Below, in pieces: positions 52,039 through 61,942 of a DNA stretch of 64,000 nt. The notes under the pieces were generated by a model. The model was not told the origin of the DNA. It saw only the letters and a program-made list of their open reading frames with translations, and searched no databases. Origin of the DNA: Psychrobacillus mangrovi. GTDB taxonomy: Bacteria; Bacillota; Bacilli; Bacillales_A; Planococcaceae. Numbering within the stretch: the stretch's first letter is position 1; each line of letters starts with the position of its first letter. A program made the position numbers and the translations under genes. Location of the stretch: positions 372,001-436,000 of the forward strand of contig NZ_JBAWSY010000001.1 of assembly GCF_037104765.1 (NCBI RefSeq). Direction: 5' to 3'.

Positions 52039-54315
52039 TTATTTTATTAAGTCCAAATCCACTTCATAGTCTCCCTTATGCAAATTTAACTCTAGCAATC
52101 CCTTTTTATTATTATAGTAAGCAGTGTCATACCCGTGTTCCTCCTCACCATTTATCTTAATTTTTTTAGGCTTTGGAGTTTTTATCACCACTTGTGTAAA
52201 AGTTTTAAGTTCTATTTCAAAATTGATCCCTGATCTTTTTAAAGAACCTGAAATATTTATATTTGCATTCGATTTAATAAAAGCCTCTTCCTCTATCATA
52301 ATCAAGCATCCATTTGTTAGTGCGAACGTACAAGGAGTTTTCTCACCGTTGAAAAATGATAGCCAGCCTTGTTCACCAAGAATAGATAGCTTCCTGTCTT
52401 TAGTTATTTGATGAGCACTTTCTCTTGCCTCGTTTATTAAAATAAAATATATAATATCCATGCTTTTGTGGTTAATTTGTATTTCAAAAAATGGCTCATT
52501 ACTATTTAATATATATGACATTTCATTGTTTAAAATTTCAGGAGCAAGAATAGTAATTAGGTACTGCGACTTTTCATTCTCAGTTAGTGCCACTTTAAGA
52601 TATGAGCCATACTCTTCCGCTCCTTTGTATCGCTCAATAGTCTTCGTAGTTTTTTGGGGATAGCAAATATATAGAGAAGCAGAGACCACTTCACCTCTAA
52701 ACTCGATAAAGTTTTGTTCTAATTTTTCTCCTGGTATCAATTTCTTTTCATTAGCATACATACTTGAAGTAGTATGATATAGAAAACTTGGTATATTTTC
52801 TTCATTTTTTTTCATTACTTTATCGACAAGAATATAAAAGCTTTTGTCGATGTGAAATATTTTTCTTTCCCATTTTAATATACTTTCGTCATAAGCATTA
52901 GTCGCGTCACCGATAACGTAGGTGAAATTCTGAGAAGTATACCAATTTATAAATTTACTTTTCCCCATCTTCGATTGGCCTACCCCGTCAACTAGCATGC
53001 TATTATGCCCAACAGTTCCAATAGTAAAATCTCGTCTAGAACCTTCCACATAATCCTGATATCCTGGATTCGTAATCAGCCATTCCCCTGCAACATGTAA
53101 TACAAAATTGTTCTGATCAAAATGGTTATGATCCTTAGCTGACTGGCTAGAATTAAATGCTAAGAAATGATCTTTATCCTTCCATCCACTTCGAAGAGAA
53201 GCCCATCCTATTCGAAAAAATACATTTGAGTATTTATTTCTATAATAAGATTCCGGTTCAAGCGGTTCAGTTATGTTGTTCGAATGGATCAATGTATCCA
53301 ATTGATTATTTGAGAACTTATTTAAGTACCAGCTGGCTATACGATTTTGAGTTTTCGAAGCTAAAATCGCCATAGTAAATGAAATATCTAGATTGTAAAA
53401 AGAATCCGAAAAGTTCACAAAACTAGACTTTCCACCTGTTCCAAGCATATAAACAAAAACATTCGGGAGAAAGTTAAAATATGAGTGATTCAATAATGTA
53501 CTATCTCCAGTTGAACGATGCAAAATATCTGCAGCCATTAGAATATGTCTTGCAGCTACGTTTAAATACAGCAACCCTTCAATATCAGGATCTTCCATAC
53601 TCTTGTCTAGATAATTACTTAGATAGTTATAGGAATTTAATAAAAAGGGCTCTATATCGTCTTTATTAACTCTTTCATAAATGGAAAGTGAACCAATTAA
53701 CATTGCAACTTGCTTGGAAGCAATAATGTTATGGCTATCATGATTGTTAAAATCTATTTTGAATGGTTGTAAGCCTTTATTCAAAATAGCTTCCCTGATG
53801 ATTATTTTCTCAGCTTCGGAGAGGAAGCTATAGATTGCATCATATCCGATCGCTGCTCCTATAGTAAAGTGAGCATTACTTAAATTCCCCTCTGCTCCTC
53901 GATGCGGAAATTCAAACCATCTCTCAAACGAAGATAGCGCAATAAGAAACTCCTTCACCTTTTCCGCAAATCGTTTCTCACTAGTCATTCCAAAGGCAAA
54001 CGATAATATCTTGATCCTATCCTCAACAGCTCTTGAATACATTGTCCAAAATGGGTAATCAGTATAACCAAGTGGATCTCCAATAGGCTCTAGTTGTTTT
54101 AATGGCAAAGTAATATCCAATTCTACCGAACAACTCGGATAAGACACATTAAACTTTTCCTCGATCACATATGATTCCGCCGTTTTTAAAGTGTCTTTCC
54201 ATACTTGGCCAAATTCGCTCTGTTTTAGCCTCGATTTAATTTCATCGATTTCAAATTCATTAAATAAAATTCTTGGATTCGATTTTATATTCTTAAGGGA
54301 ACGGTCTAATAACAT
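52039..54315 (-). CDS. Heparinase II/III-family polysaccharide lyase
   Basis: This 758-residue protein has a helical toroid N-terminal domain (about 30-370, NAHFTIGAAIGYDAIYSF, HDSHNIIASKQ) and the heparinase II/III C-terminal domain. The signature DHNHFDQNNFVLHVAGEWL lies near residues 400-418, followed by NPGYQDY and HNSML. No signal peptide is present, so it should act on imported, already short oligosaccharides, as oligoalginate or heparin-derived lyases can. Exact substrate is unknown; families of this fold cleave uronic acid-containing glycans. The ATG at 54315 is preferred, with GAGGGG upstream. Confidence 0.88.
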   Translation of the reverse strand: MLLDRSLKNIKSNPRILFNEFEIDEIKSRLKQSEFGQVWKDTLKTAESYVIEEKFNVSYPSCSVELDITLPLKQLEPIGDPLGYTDYPFWTMYSRAVEDRIKILSFAFGMTSEKRFAEKVKEFLIALSSFERWFEFPHRGAEGNLSNAHFTIGAAIGYDAIYSFLSEAEKIIIREAILNKGLQPFKIDFNNHDSHNIIASKQVAMLIGSLSIYERVNKDDIEPFLLNSYNYLSNYLDKSMEDPDIEGLLYLNVAARHILMAADILHRSTGDSTLLNHSYFNFLPNVFVYMLGTGGKSSFVNFSDSFYNLDISFTMAILASKTQNRIASWYLNKFSNNQLDTLIHSNNITEPLEPESYYRNKYSNVFFRIGWASLRSGWKDKDHFLAFNSSQSAKDHNHFDQNNFVLHVAGEWLITNPGYQDYVEGSRRDFTIGTVGHNSMLVDGVGQSKMGKSKFINWYTSQNFTYVIGDATNAYDESILKWERKIFHIDKSFYILVDKVMKKNEENIPSFLYHTTSSMYANEKKLIPGEKLEQNFIEFRGEVVSASLYICYPQKTTKTIERYKGAEEYGSYLKVALTENEKSQYLITILAPEILNNEMSYILNSNEPFFEIQINHKSMDIIYFILINEARESAHQITKDRKLSILGEQGWLSFFNGEKTPCTFALTNGCLIMIEEEAFIKSNANINISGSLKRSGINFEIELKTFTQVVIKTPKPKKIKINGEEEHGYDTAYYNNKKGLLELNLHKGDYEVDLDLIK

Positions 54316-54356
54316 CAAAACTATTACACCCCTCATATTTAACAAAGTTTTACTTA

Positions 54357-55805
54357 TTATAGGATATCTACCTTCGAATTCTGTTCAATTTCTTGCTTTT
54401 GATTTATCATAGTTTCAATCCTCTTACACGTATCCTCAGCTTTTTCCATGTTAGCCCAAAAGAATTGCATCTCACGTTCAACTAATTCTGATTCCTTAAT
54501 CGTCAAATTAAGATCCCTAATCGTTTGTACAGACTTCATCACTTCTTTAAAAGCATTATATTTTTCAGGATGTATCCCTGGTTGTAGTAAATTATTATCT
54601 TCAGCAACAAAACGCAGCATCGGAATTGTACAACCATTTTGCTTAATTAGTGTTTGGGCTTCCGTACTAACCATAAAGCTTACGAACGCCTGAGCTGCTT
54701 CCTTTATATTACTCGTAGCACTAATACCTAATGCACCACCCAATAGCAGTGATGAAGACGTAGTATTTTTAGGTGGGGGAAGAACATCCCACTTAATCTT
54801 GTGATCTCTAAATTCGTTCATGAAGTAATAGGTAGTTAAAATCATAGCAGCCCCTTCTCTCATAAAAAGGTTTTCCGCTAACTCATTACTTCCATGAGAG
54901 AAAATGGGAGATACTTGATGTTTATACATTAAATCTCCACAGAAATTCAGTGCTTCAATGTTTTCATCGCTATTCATGATGGACTTAGAACCATTCTCAT
55001 TCATAAACTTGCCATTATTTTGCAAAAGAAATACAGGCCAGCGATTTGTAGAAGAAGAAAAACAAAAACCATATTCATTAATAAAGCTATTTTCATTAAA
55101 TCCTTTAGTTGTTCGGCTAGCAAGTTCAAGTAAGTCTTGCCAATTTTCCATCTTGAAATTTTTGGGAATACCTGCTTCCTCAAACATTCGACTATTGTAA
55201 CAAATCATAACCGGAGAAAAAACAAACGGTGTAACAGGTACTGTTTGCTCATATGAAAACATTTCAAATACCTTTTGATAACTATCTTTTTCAGGATCTA
55301 TATGATCAGGTAGAAATGGCTCAAGGATATTCAAACGATTTGTTTCCATCAGTTCCCGAAAGTGGTAATCAGAAACTATAAATACATCTGGCCCGTCTTC
55401 ATGTTTTAAAGATTGGGTCAAATTATATACATATTGACTATTAGGAAGTATTCGAAGATTTACTTTTGTAAATGGGTTAAGCTGTTCAAAACGCTTGATA
55501 ATTTGTCTAATAATCTCAATTTCATAAGAATTTGAAAACCAACCAAGTGTTATAGTTTGCTTTTGAGTTTCATTTGGAATAGTTACTCTATTACCTTTAC
55601 CTGGTATTTTTTCAATAAGACCTTCTTCGACGAGCTCAGCCAAAGCCTTTCTAATAGAAACTCTACTTAATTCATATACTTTACTTAATGTATTTTCAGG
55701 GAGAATAAATTCCCCAGGTTTAATTTTGCCTGAAATTATCTCCTCTTTAACCGCGCGGATAAATTTACTATAGCGATTTTCAAATTCACTTTTACGTTTA
55801 AGCAA
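54357..55805 (-). CDS. GntR-type regulator fused to a solute-binding domain
   Basis: This 482-residue protein has an N-terminal GntR winged helix (residues 8-75, RAVKEEIISGKIKPGEFI, VSRVSIRKALAELVEEGLI-type recognition region). A domain follows that resembles type-1 extracellular sugar-binding proteins (about 85-470, IIKRFEQLNPFTKVNLRI, DGPDVFIVSDYHF, AQAFVSFMVSTEAQTLI). There is no signal peptide, so the binding domain is cytoplasmic and probably senses the imported sugar. It sits mid-operon between the lyase and the hydrolase. It is the natural candidate to bind the ACATGT sites at 51.26 and 61.9 kb. GntR-SBP fusions are known to me from Paenibacillus-type genomes, uncharacterised. Confidence 0.88.
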   Translation of the reverse strand: MLKRKSEFENRYSKFIRAVKEEIISGKIKPGEFILPENTLSKVYELSRVSIRKALAELVEEGLIEKIPGKGNRVTIPNETQKQTITLGWFSNSYEIEIIRQIIKRFEQLNPFTKVNLRILPNSQYVYNLTQSLKHEDGPDVFIVSDYHFRELMETNRLNILEPFLPDHIDPEKDSYQKVFEMFSYEQTVPVTPFVFSPVMICYNSRMFEEAGIPKNFKMENWQDLLELASRTTKGFNENSFINEYGFCFSSSTNRWPVFLLQNNGKFMNENGSKSIMNSDENIEALNFCGDLMYKHQVSPIFSHGSNELAENLFMREGAAMILTTYYFMNEFRDHKIKWDVLPPPKNTTSSSLLLGGALGISATSNIKEAAQAFVSFMVSTEAQTLIKQNGCTIPMLRFVAEDNNLLQPGIHPEKYNAFKEVMKSVQTIRDLNLTIKESELVEREMQFFWANMEKAEDTCKRIETMINQKQEIEQNSKVDIL

Positions 55806-55882
55806 CGCTTACAACTCCTTCAGATTGATTGCCCAAATTTAATTGAAGATGGTTTGTTTTGCAAAGATAATCGTTATCTTTT

Positions 55883-56947
55883 TCACAACCAATAGTCAAG
55901 AAATGAATAAGCAATTTTGCGGATTTCCTCTGGAAAGTCATGTCCAGAGTTTCCTAATAAATATTTTAATTTTTCTCCATCTCCCATCCATTCGTATAGA
56001 GAATTTAATTCAACAAGACCTTCCACTCCCGGCTTCCAATGCGGAAATATTTTATCGTTTTGACCCATCCATAAAAAAAAGGGAGTTGGTGCAACAAGAC
56101 TAGCAATTTCGTGAAATTCAAAAGGTACTTTTCCCTCATTTATGTAATCACTGATTTTTGGAATGTGAGAGAACCATTCTCTCCTCCCCCAACGATGTAT
56201 CTCAGGATCTTGAGCAAATTGCGAAAATCCACAACTGCAAACAACCGCTTTAATTCTTTTATCGATTCCCGCTAAGAAATAGCTATTATACCCCCCTAAA
56301 GAGTGGCCAATAGCACCTATTCTATTTTTTTCAACTATATTTAACTCTTCTAAAAAACTTACACCTTGTTGATGGTCAACAATCATTTTAGCTACGGCAG
56401 ACCATTCTGGATGACTATGATAAAAAGAAGCGGTTTGAAAAGGCTTATCGGCTTTCAATATCCTTTCTCCCGCAGTAATTGTATCAGGTGCCAGAACAAC
56501 ATAACCCTTTTTAGCAAGCTCTAGCCCATATTGTCTATTTTCTCTTCCAGTCGAAGTACTAATATCATCCTTGCCATTATCACTTGTAGGATGCAGGGCA
56601 ATTACAGCCGGGAACTTCATTTCGTTACTACTATTAGAATATAGTAAACTTGTGACATCACTCTCTATAATTAACTCCCTAGCATTCTCCGATTTCGGAA
56701 TTAAGAGATTTGCGGGTACCCAATCATTTTTAACAGAGGAATAACAAATCTTAATATGATAATAGTCTGAGTGAACCTCCCAATCGATCAACTTCAATGT
56801 AGGTGTAACTAAAGGCGGGAGTCCACCTATACATGACAACCACTTATTTAGAATTGCATTTCTTTTTTTGTTCCAATCATTCACTTCGTTTATGTTCTGA
56901 AGTAAAGGTGGAGCTCCCTCTTGTTCCAATGATTTTAATGAATACAT
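55883..56947 (-). CDS. Alpha/beta hydrolase, acetyl esterase-like (abhydrolase_7 type)
   Basis: This 354-residue protein without signal peptide has an N-terminal extension typical of abhydrolase_7/xylan acetyl esterase-like members. It shows the family segment IALHPTSDNGKDD near residues 134-146, the nucleophile GHSLGGYNS near 217-225, an Asp in WMGQNDKIFPHW and a catalytic His in GNSGHDFPEE near the end. A role in removing ester groups from imported oligosaccharide is inferred from the locus. It follows the propeller-like gene by 4 bases. Confidence 0.87.
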   Translation of the reverse strand: MYSLKSLEQEGAPPLLQNINEVNDWNKKRNAILNKWLSCIGGLPPLVTPTLKLIDWEVHSDYYHIKICYSSVKNDWVPANLLIPKSENARELIIESDVTSLLYSNSSNEMKFPAVIALHPTSDNGKDDISTSTGRENRQYGLELAKKGYVVLAPDTITAGERILKADKPFQTASFYHSHPEWSAVAKMIVDHQQGVSFLEELNIVEKNRIGAIGHSLGGYNSYFLAGIDKRIKAVVCSCGFSQFAQDPEIHRWGRREWFSHIPKISDYINEGKVPFEFHEIASLVAPTPFFLWMGQNDKIFPHWKPGVEGLVELNSLYEWMGDGEKLKYLLGNSGHDFPEEIRKIAYSFLDYWL

Positions 56948-56951
56948 GGTC

Positions 56952-58823
56952 TTAGTCCTCCATTACTTCCTTCAAATATTCATCTTCCCCTGTGTAAATA
57001 CTACAGAGGTGACTTCCGCTGCCATAAAAAATTCTATCGTTATTTAAAACAACCCCACTACTAGCTTTCGAAGGGAGGGGCCTAACTACTTCTGGTTCAA
57101 TACATTTTTCTTTATTTATCTCAATTTTAAGTAATGTTTTACTTAAGAGACAAAAAAGTGAATTAGTTGTCATATCATATACAAAACCATTTCGCACCGT
57201 TTCCCCCCAGCGAGATAAATCTTTTCTGTAAAGGATTTTTTGGTTATAAGGATTACATACAAAATAAATACTCTGATCCGTTAGACAATGTGCACGGTCA
57301 AACTGGTCAACAAAAACCATTGAAATTTCTTTTGCTCCTTCTAAAGGAACAAATCTTTTGCGAACCATTTTAGATTTCCAATCTAAAATATATAAGCATC
57401 CTTCTTTTTCTTTTGATTGGGCTCCACCTGGTGTCTCTATACTAGTTCCACCAAGAATATCTCCAGTGGTCAATTCTGCTAGACTGACTGTACTATGGTA
57501 AGCCACAACTTTTTCATGTGCCAACACGAGGTTTTTCTCAGATTCTATATGATAGATTCCAAGTCCGCCACCGACCATTCCATATCCAGGGAAACCTCCC
57601 CAAATCATATGCTTTTGATCTCTTAAAGTGATGGCACAGCGAGGTCGATGAATTTTCTCTTCTTCAATGACTAACTTAGGATTCTCTTTATTACTAAGTG
57701 ACTTTGTTGTATCAAAAACATAAAGCTTACCTCCTGCATATGCAACTCCAATTAGCAAATTACTATTTGAAGCATATGCACATATATTTCCCCCTCCACC
57801 TTTCTCAATTACTCTTCCACCAAAGTTGGTACTCTTTGTGGTAATAAAATTAAATCGGAAAAAATGCAGAGGATGCATAGAAGTACCATATAAATGTCCA
57901 TCTGGGCCAATACATATTGTAGATAATACTGCTCCATCCGAAGTGTATTTAAATGAAATAGTTTTTGAAATTCCAGTTTTTTTCTTCACAATTTCGATAA
58001 TACCTTCAGCTAAACTATATGATATGACTTGATAGTCTGCTTCCTGATACCGGTGTATCTTTTTAAACCCAGTTCCATAGAAAAAAGATGGAGATATCTC
58101 TTTAAAATCTAAATGTTGAAAATCGCCGTTTGAAAATGTCATCCAGGAAGTAGAGTAATTCACATCCCTTAAATCAGTAGCTTCCATATGTCCATATACT
58201 TTACTATCTTCACCTAAGTAGACATATCCGGTACCTTTTTGCCTTTGAGAATCAGGGACTAGGTTTTTCTTAAATCCTGTTTCAAGATGAAAAGCAACTA
58301 GGTTTTTATTTTCGGTTCCAATACCTATATACGCCCAACCAGTTTGGTCTATCGCTAAGCTTCCAGCATATTTTTCTGAAGGATCCATAGAACCATAATC
58401 AATGATATCTTTTGAAATGGGTTTATAACAAAGTAAATGACAATGTGGATAGGTAGTGAAATAAATATTACCTTCCATATCATCCGCAAAGCTAAATCCG
58501 ATTATTTCTTCCCCGTTTTCAATCACTTCATAATAAATAAAACTCTCTTCAAAAGGATCCAAAACCATGAACATTTTCCCTGCGCCTATATAAAATAACC
58601 CATTGCTACTAAATGAGGAAAAAGGATACTCGAAGTTTTTTTCTGGAAAAAATATTTGTTTCGAATTTCCGTTTTCAAGATTTATTACAATTACGAATCC
58701 TTTTGCGGCAATTACGAATCTTGCATCCCTCGCTGAATTTATACAAAATGCAGCGCTTCTTTCTTCCTCTGCAGCAACAGGGACACCATAGTCGATAAAA
58801 GGAGTAATATCTTTATGCATCAT
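56952..58823 (-). CDS. Cytoplasmic beta-propeller-like protein, function unknown
   Basis: This 623-residue protein has repeated beta-rich segments ending in aromatic-hydrophobic turns (GGKLYVFDT, GHLYGTSMHPLHFF, GCLYILDWKSKMV, DNDRIFYGSGSHL-type), consistent with a seven- or eight-blade propeller related to Kelch/WD-like sugar-cluster proteins. No signal peptide or catalytic motif was recognised. AAAGGAGAG precedes the ATG pair at 58823/58820. Coupling of 4 bases to the hydrolase suggests they act together. A sugar-binding or lyase role is possible. Confidence 0.7.
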   Translation of the reverse strand: MMHKDITPFIDYGVPVAAEEERSAAFCINSARDARFVIAAKGFVIVINLENGNSKQIFFPEKNFEYPFSSFSSNGLFYIGAGKMFMVLDPFEESFIYYEVIENGEEIIGFSFADDMEGNIYFTTYPHCHLLCYKPISKDIIDYGSMDPSEKYAGSLAIDQTGWAYIGIGTENKNLVAFHLETGFKKNLVPDSQRQKGTGYVYLGEDSKVYGHMEATDLRDVNYSTSWMTFSNGDFQHLDFKEISPSFFYGTGFKKIHRYQEADYQVISYSLAEGIIEIVKKKTGISKTISFKYTSDGAVLSTICIGPDGHLYGTSMHPLHFFRFNFITTKSTNFGGRVIEKGGGGNICAYASNSNLLIGVAYAGGKLYVFDTTKSLSNKENPKLVIEEEKIHRPRCAITLRDQKHMIWGGFPGYGMVGGGLGIYHIESEKNLVLAHEKVVAYHSTVSLAELTTGDILGGTSIETPGGAQSKEKEGCLYILDWKSKMVRKRFVPLEGAKEISMVFVDQFDRAHCLTDQSIYFVCNPYNQKILYRKDLSRWGETVRNGFVYDMTTNSLFCLLSKTLLKIEINKEKCIEPEVVRPLPSKASSGVVLNNDRIFYGSGSHLCSIYTGEDEYLKEVMED

Positions 58824-58857
58824 GGCTCTCCTTTCTAAGTGCTAATCTCTCACATTT

Positions 58858-60093
58858 TCACAAAGAATAATAGGTAGCAACTTTATTTATAGCGGTTATC
58901 ATGTCATCAATATCTTGATTTGTATAAAACTCATTTAGATTCAAACGAATAGCAGTTTGTAGAATATGCTCAGCGTTTGGACAGCTACCAATTGAATAAT
59001 CATAGTTACCTTGATCGAATGGAAATTGACTATTTAGATATGCTTGTTTTTTTTGAAATAAAGGCTGGGCATATAAAACTTTTGGAATATAACCAGGCTG
59101 GTTGGGAACCCCTTCAGCATTTAAAGCTTCGGAAAATTCATCTCTCGAGCATGATAACTGTTGAGTCTCTAAAGTCAGCATGTAAAACCAATAACTGCAC
59201 CAGCCACCCTTTGTGATTTTCATTGGATTAATACCCTTTGTAGAAGTTAAACCTTTATTCAACTTTTCACCTAACTCGTTTCGTCTCGAACAAATCCAGT
59301 TAAGTTTTTTTAGCTGAGCAATTCCCACAGCTCCTTGTAACTCTGTCATACGATAATTCGGCGCTAAGTATTCTAAATCCTTCAAAACTTCACTGTCTTC
59401 TCTTCTGTAATTTTTATCGGCAAAAGCGTGAGTAGTAAAATAATCTTCTTGGTCACCTGAATTTACCGTAACTATTCCACCGTCCCCAGTAGAAATATGT
59501 TTGAAGTCATTTGTACTAAAGCATCCATAATCACCAATAGTCCCCGTTAAACGTCCTTTATATTTCGTAAGATAGCTTTGGGCACAGTCCTCAATTACCT
59601 TAAGATTATATTTTTTTGCCAACTCCATAATTGGATCCATTTCGCAAGGATTTCCTGCTAAATGAACTATAATTATCGCTTTTGTTCTTGGTGTTATTTT
59701 TTCTTCAATTGCTTCTGCGGTCATCGTATAGCTGTGAGGATCTAAGTCAGCAAATACAGGTATAGCATTTTGATATAGAATACCAATTACAGTCCCTTGA
59801 TCAGTAATAGGACTAGTTATCACCTCATCACCCACTGAAACTCCAGCTGCCCCGATAGCAACATGAAGTGCAGCAGTTCCTGAAGATGTAGCAACACTAT
59901 ATTTGATCCCATACAGATTATTAAAATCATTCAAAAATTTTTTTACCTTTTCTCCAAAATGATAAAATAGTGTGTTTTGCTCGAGAGCTTCTAATAATTC
60001 TTTTGCTTCATCTTGGCCAAATCGATTACCAGTACCAAATGGAGTTGTTTTCACTTTCGGTCCACCATACAAAGCAAGCATGTTTTCTCCCAT
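58858..60093 (-). CDS. DegT/DnrJ/EryC1-family PLP aminotransferase
   Basis: This 411-residue PLP protein has the DegT signature with the catalytic Lys in FSTNDFKHISTGDGG near residues 198-212. Also present are SSGTAALHVAIGAAGVSVGD near 68-87, ITDQGTVIGI near 93 and EDCAQS near 163. Such enzymes normally make amino sugars during polysaccharide or antibiotic synthesis, so its presence in an apparently degradative locus is unusual. It may instead deaminate an amino sugar or act on a keto-sugar. It sits between the propeller-like and deacetylase-like genes with short gaps. Confidence 0.88.
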   Translation of the reverse strand: MGENMLALYGGPKVKTTPFGTGNRFGQDEAKELLEALEQNTLFYHFGEKVKKFLNDFNNLYGIKYSVATSSGTAALHVAIGAAGVSVGDEVITSPITDQGTVIGILYQNAIPVFADLDPHSYTMTAEAIEEKITPRTKAIIIVHLAGNPCEMDPIMELAKKYNLKVIEDCAQSYLTKYKGRLTGTIGDYGCFSTNDFKHISTGDGGIVTVNSGDQEDYFTTHAFADKNYRREDSEVLKDLEYLAPNYRMTELQGAVGIAQLKKLNWICSRRNELGEKLNKGLTSTKGINPMKITKGGWCSYWFYMLTLETQQLSCSRDEFSEALNAEGVPNQPGYIPKVLYAQPLFQKKQAYLNSQFPFDQGNYDYSIGSCPNAEHILQTAIRLNLNEFYTNQDIDDMITAINKVATYYSL

Positions 60094-60108
60094 TATAAGT
60101 CCCCCATA

Positions 60109-61809
60109 TTAGGCTTCTTCAAGGACATTAGATGAATTAAAGATCTGTTTACATTTGAAACCAAATCTCGTTACCGTCTCTCCCTGATTAATATCTAAGT
60201 TTTTATCCTCTTCAAAAGGAACAAGTAAAACAAAGTCATTACGTCCAACTAGACCAGTTATTTCAATTTGGCCTGATCCACTAATGCCTGTTATCGATAA
60301 CTTCCTACGTTCCCTTTCCCAGTCATTGATTTGCCGACTGGTCCAAAACGTAAATCCCTGACTCTTGGCAGAAGTTATTAATTGAAGAAGTGCTTCTCGT
60401 ACTTTTGGCTGATTATAAATATGAAACTGATGAAAAAGAAAATGAGCTACTCCATTTACACTTTTTACTCCATCTAAAAATGGTTGAATAACACTAGAAT
60501 CGGATAATGTATTGTGATTTAAATCTTGCGTCAAGAAACCAATCTCTAATACATCGTATAAACGATTTTTTTCATCCGCTAACGCTATTGGAAAATAAGG
60601 GTGACAGGTACCAAATAAGAAACCAATATTACCTTTCTTACTTGGTCCTCTTGTTTGATCTACTTGTATACCATTTTTTTCACACCAAGAATATAATTCT
60701 CCCCAACCTTCAAAACGTGTATAGTGATTTTTATTTGAAATAATATCTTCTGTACTTGTAGAATTTTTAATCCACTCTAATTGTGATTTAAATGCTTCCT
60801 CAGACCAAACTCCATTTTCCTGTTCCAGGGCATTATAATGGAAAGCAATTTCATGTCCATCACTTTTAATTTGTTCATAGATCAAGGAGTCGTATCCCGG
60901 TGCAATCATACACCAAGTAGTTTGAACATTTTCTGATTTTAATGTATCCAATGTAATTTGTGCCGATTCATCCACATTCAAGTCACTATCATGAGATATC
61001 GTAGCGATATACTTTACATCAGTTGGCCAGAAATCTACAAACGGAAGAGTCAAACCTTTTTCAATAACACATTTAAAAAGGTGTTCTACAATTACTTCTT
61101 TCCACAGGTCAGCATACGGATACGGGAAATATGGCATCCCGGTTTCTGTGTAAGTTCGGTCTTTATCCCAATCTAACTCAAAACCATCTTCCGCCTTTAA
61201 AATATTTTCATCTAAGTTTGCAGAACCATCCGGAGCTGGTATTCCATCCTTATTAACAGGTTGTGTACCTTGTTGTAGATAAACGATTGACTTGGGAATA
61301 GCAACTGTCCAACGATCTAATACCCCCTTCCCGTGATTGATCCGTTGCAAAGCAGATAATCGCTTACCTTCTATTTTTTCATTTAAGAAGCCAATGTCAG
61401 TTACTTTTGAAGAATTATTTTCACTTTCCCAAGGTTCAGCATGGAGAAATCGCAATGGTACGTTTTGATTGAAGAAGCATGCTAAATTTGCATATCCCTT
61501 TTCAAGGACTTCTGTCTTAGCAAAACCTAATATCTCTCTTGCGTTTTCCAATCCTGCATAAGAAATTATTGTTCCACCTGAATGCACGTATTCTAATATT
61601 TTTTTAGCGACTTCAACGCCTCCACTACACTGCAACACTATTAAAACATCAAATGTATTAAAATCTTCTAAAATACCAACCTTTTCATATGGAATTCTAA
61701 AGCGATCAATAATTTCAAATAAATAATTTTCAAAAAGGTTCTCACCTGTCGACCACTTTAATTCCGCTTCATATTCGTCAAAAAGAATGCCTAGTTTTGC
61801 CATTTTCAT
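60109..61809 (-). CDS. Polysaccharide-deacetylase-like protein with N-terminal amidotransferase-like domain
   Basis: This 566-residue protein has two parts. Residues 1-110 look like a Rossmann/glutamine-amidotransferase-like fold (VLIVLQCSGGV, SGGTIISYAG). Residues about 260-510 carry deacetylase (NodB-type) motifs: IATISHDSD near residue 270 (metal Asp) and GHEIAFHYN near 325 with the HxxxxH pair, then barrel segments. No signal peptide is present. The ATG at 61809 follows GAGAGGTGAT. It is the first gene of the operon, preceded by operator-like sites. The activity is predicted only by motif. Confidence 0.7.
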   Translation of the reverse strand: MKMAKLGILFDEYEAELKWSTGENLFENYLFEIIDRFRIPYEKVGILEDFNTFDVLIVLQCSGGVEVAKKILEYVHSGGTIISYAGLENAREILGFAKTEVLEKGYANLACFFNQNVPLRFLHAEPWESENNSSKVTDIGFLNEKIEGKRLSALQRINHGKGVLDRWTVAIPKSIVYLQQGTQPVNKDGIPAPDGSANLDENILKAEDGFELDWDKDRTYTETGMPYFPYPYADLWKEVIVEHLFKCVIEKGLTLPFVDFWPTDVKYIATISHDSDLNVDESAQITLDTLKSENVQTTWCMIAPGYDSLIYEQIKSDGHEIAFHYNALEQENGVWSEEAFKSQLEWIKNSTSTEDIISNKNHYTRFEGWGELYSWCEKNGIQVDQTRGPSKKGNIGFLFGTCHPYFPIALADEKNRLYDVLEIGFLTQDLNHNTLSDSSVIQPFLDGVKSVNGVAHFLFHQFHIYNQPKVREALLQLITSAKSQGFTFWTSRQINDWERERRKLSITGISGSGQIEITGLVGRNDFVLLVPFEEDKNLDINQGETVTRFGFKCKQIFNSSNVLEEA

Positions 61810-61835
61810 ATTATCATCACCTCTCAAACCTTTAA

Positions 61836-61862
61836 ATATATGTAAGATACATGTATTTAAAT
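61836..61862. promoter_or_regulatory. Operator-like site 3, near the operon start
   Basis: ATATATGTAAGATACATGTATTT: one strong ACATGT palindrome and a weaker half (ATATGTA). It is related to the other sites in the reverse orientation and lies about 27 bases before the start codon. Confidence 0.5.
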
Positions 61863-61942
61863 TTTCTTAATATAGTGTTTAAATATAATCAACCTTTTTA
61901 CAATCATTATGAACAATTCATGTTTAAATTAAATACAGATCT

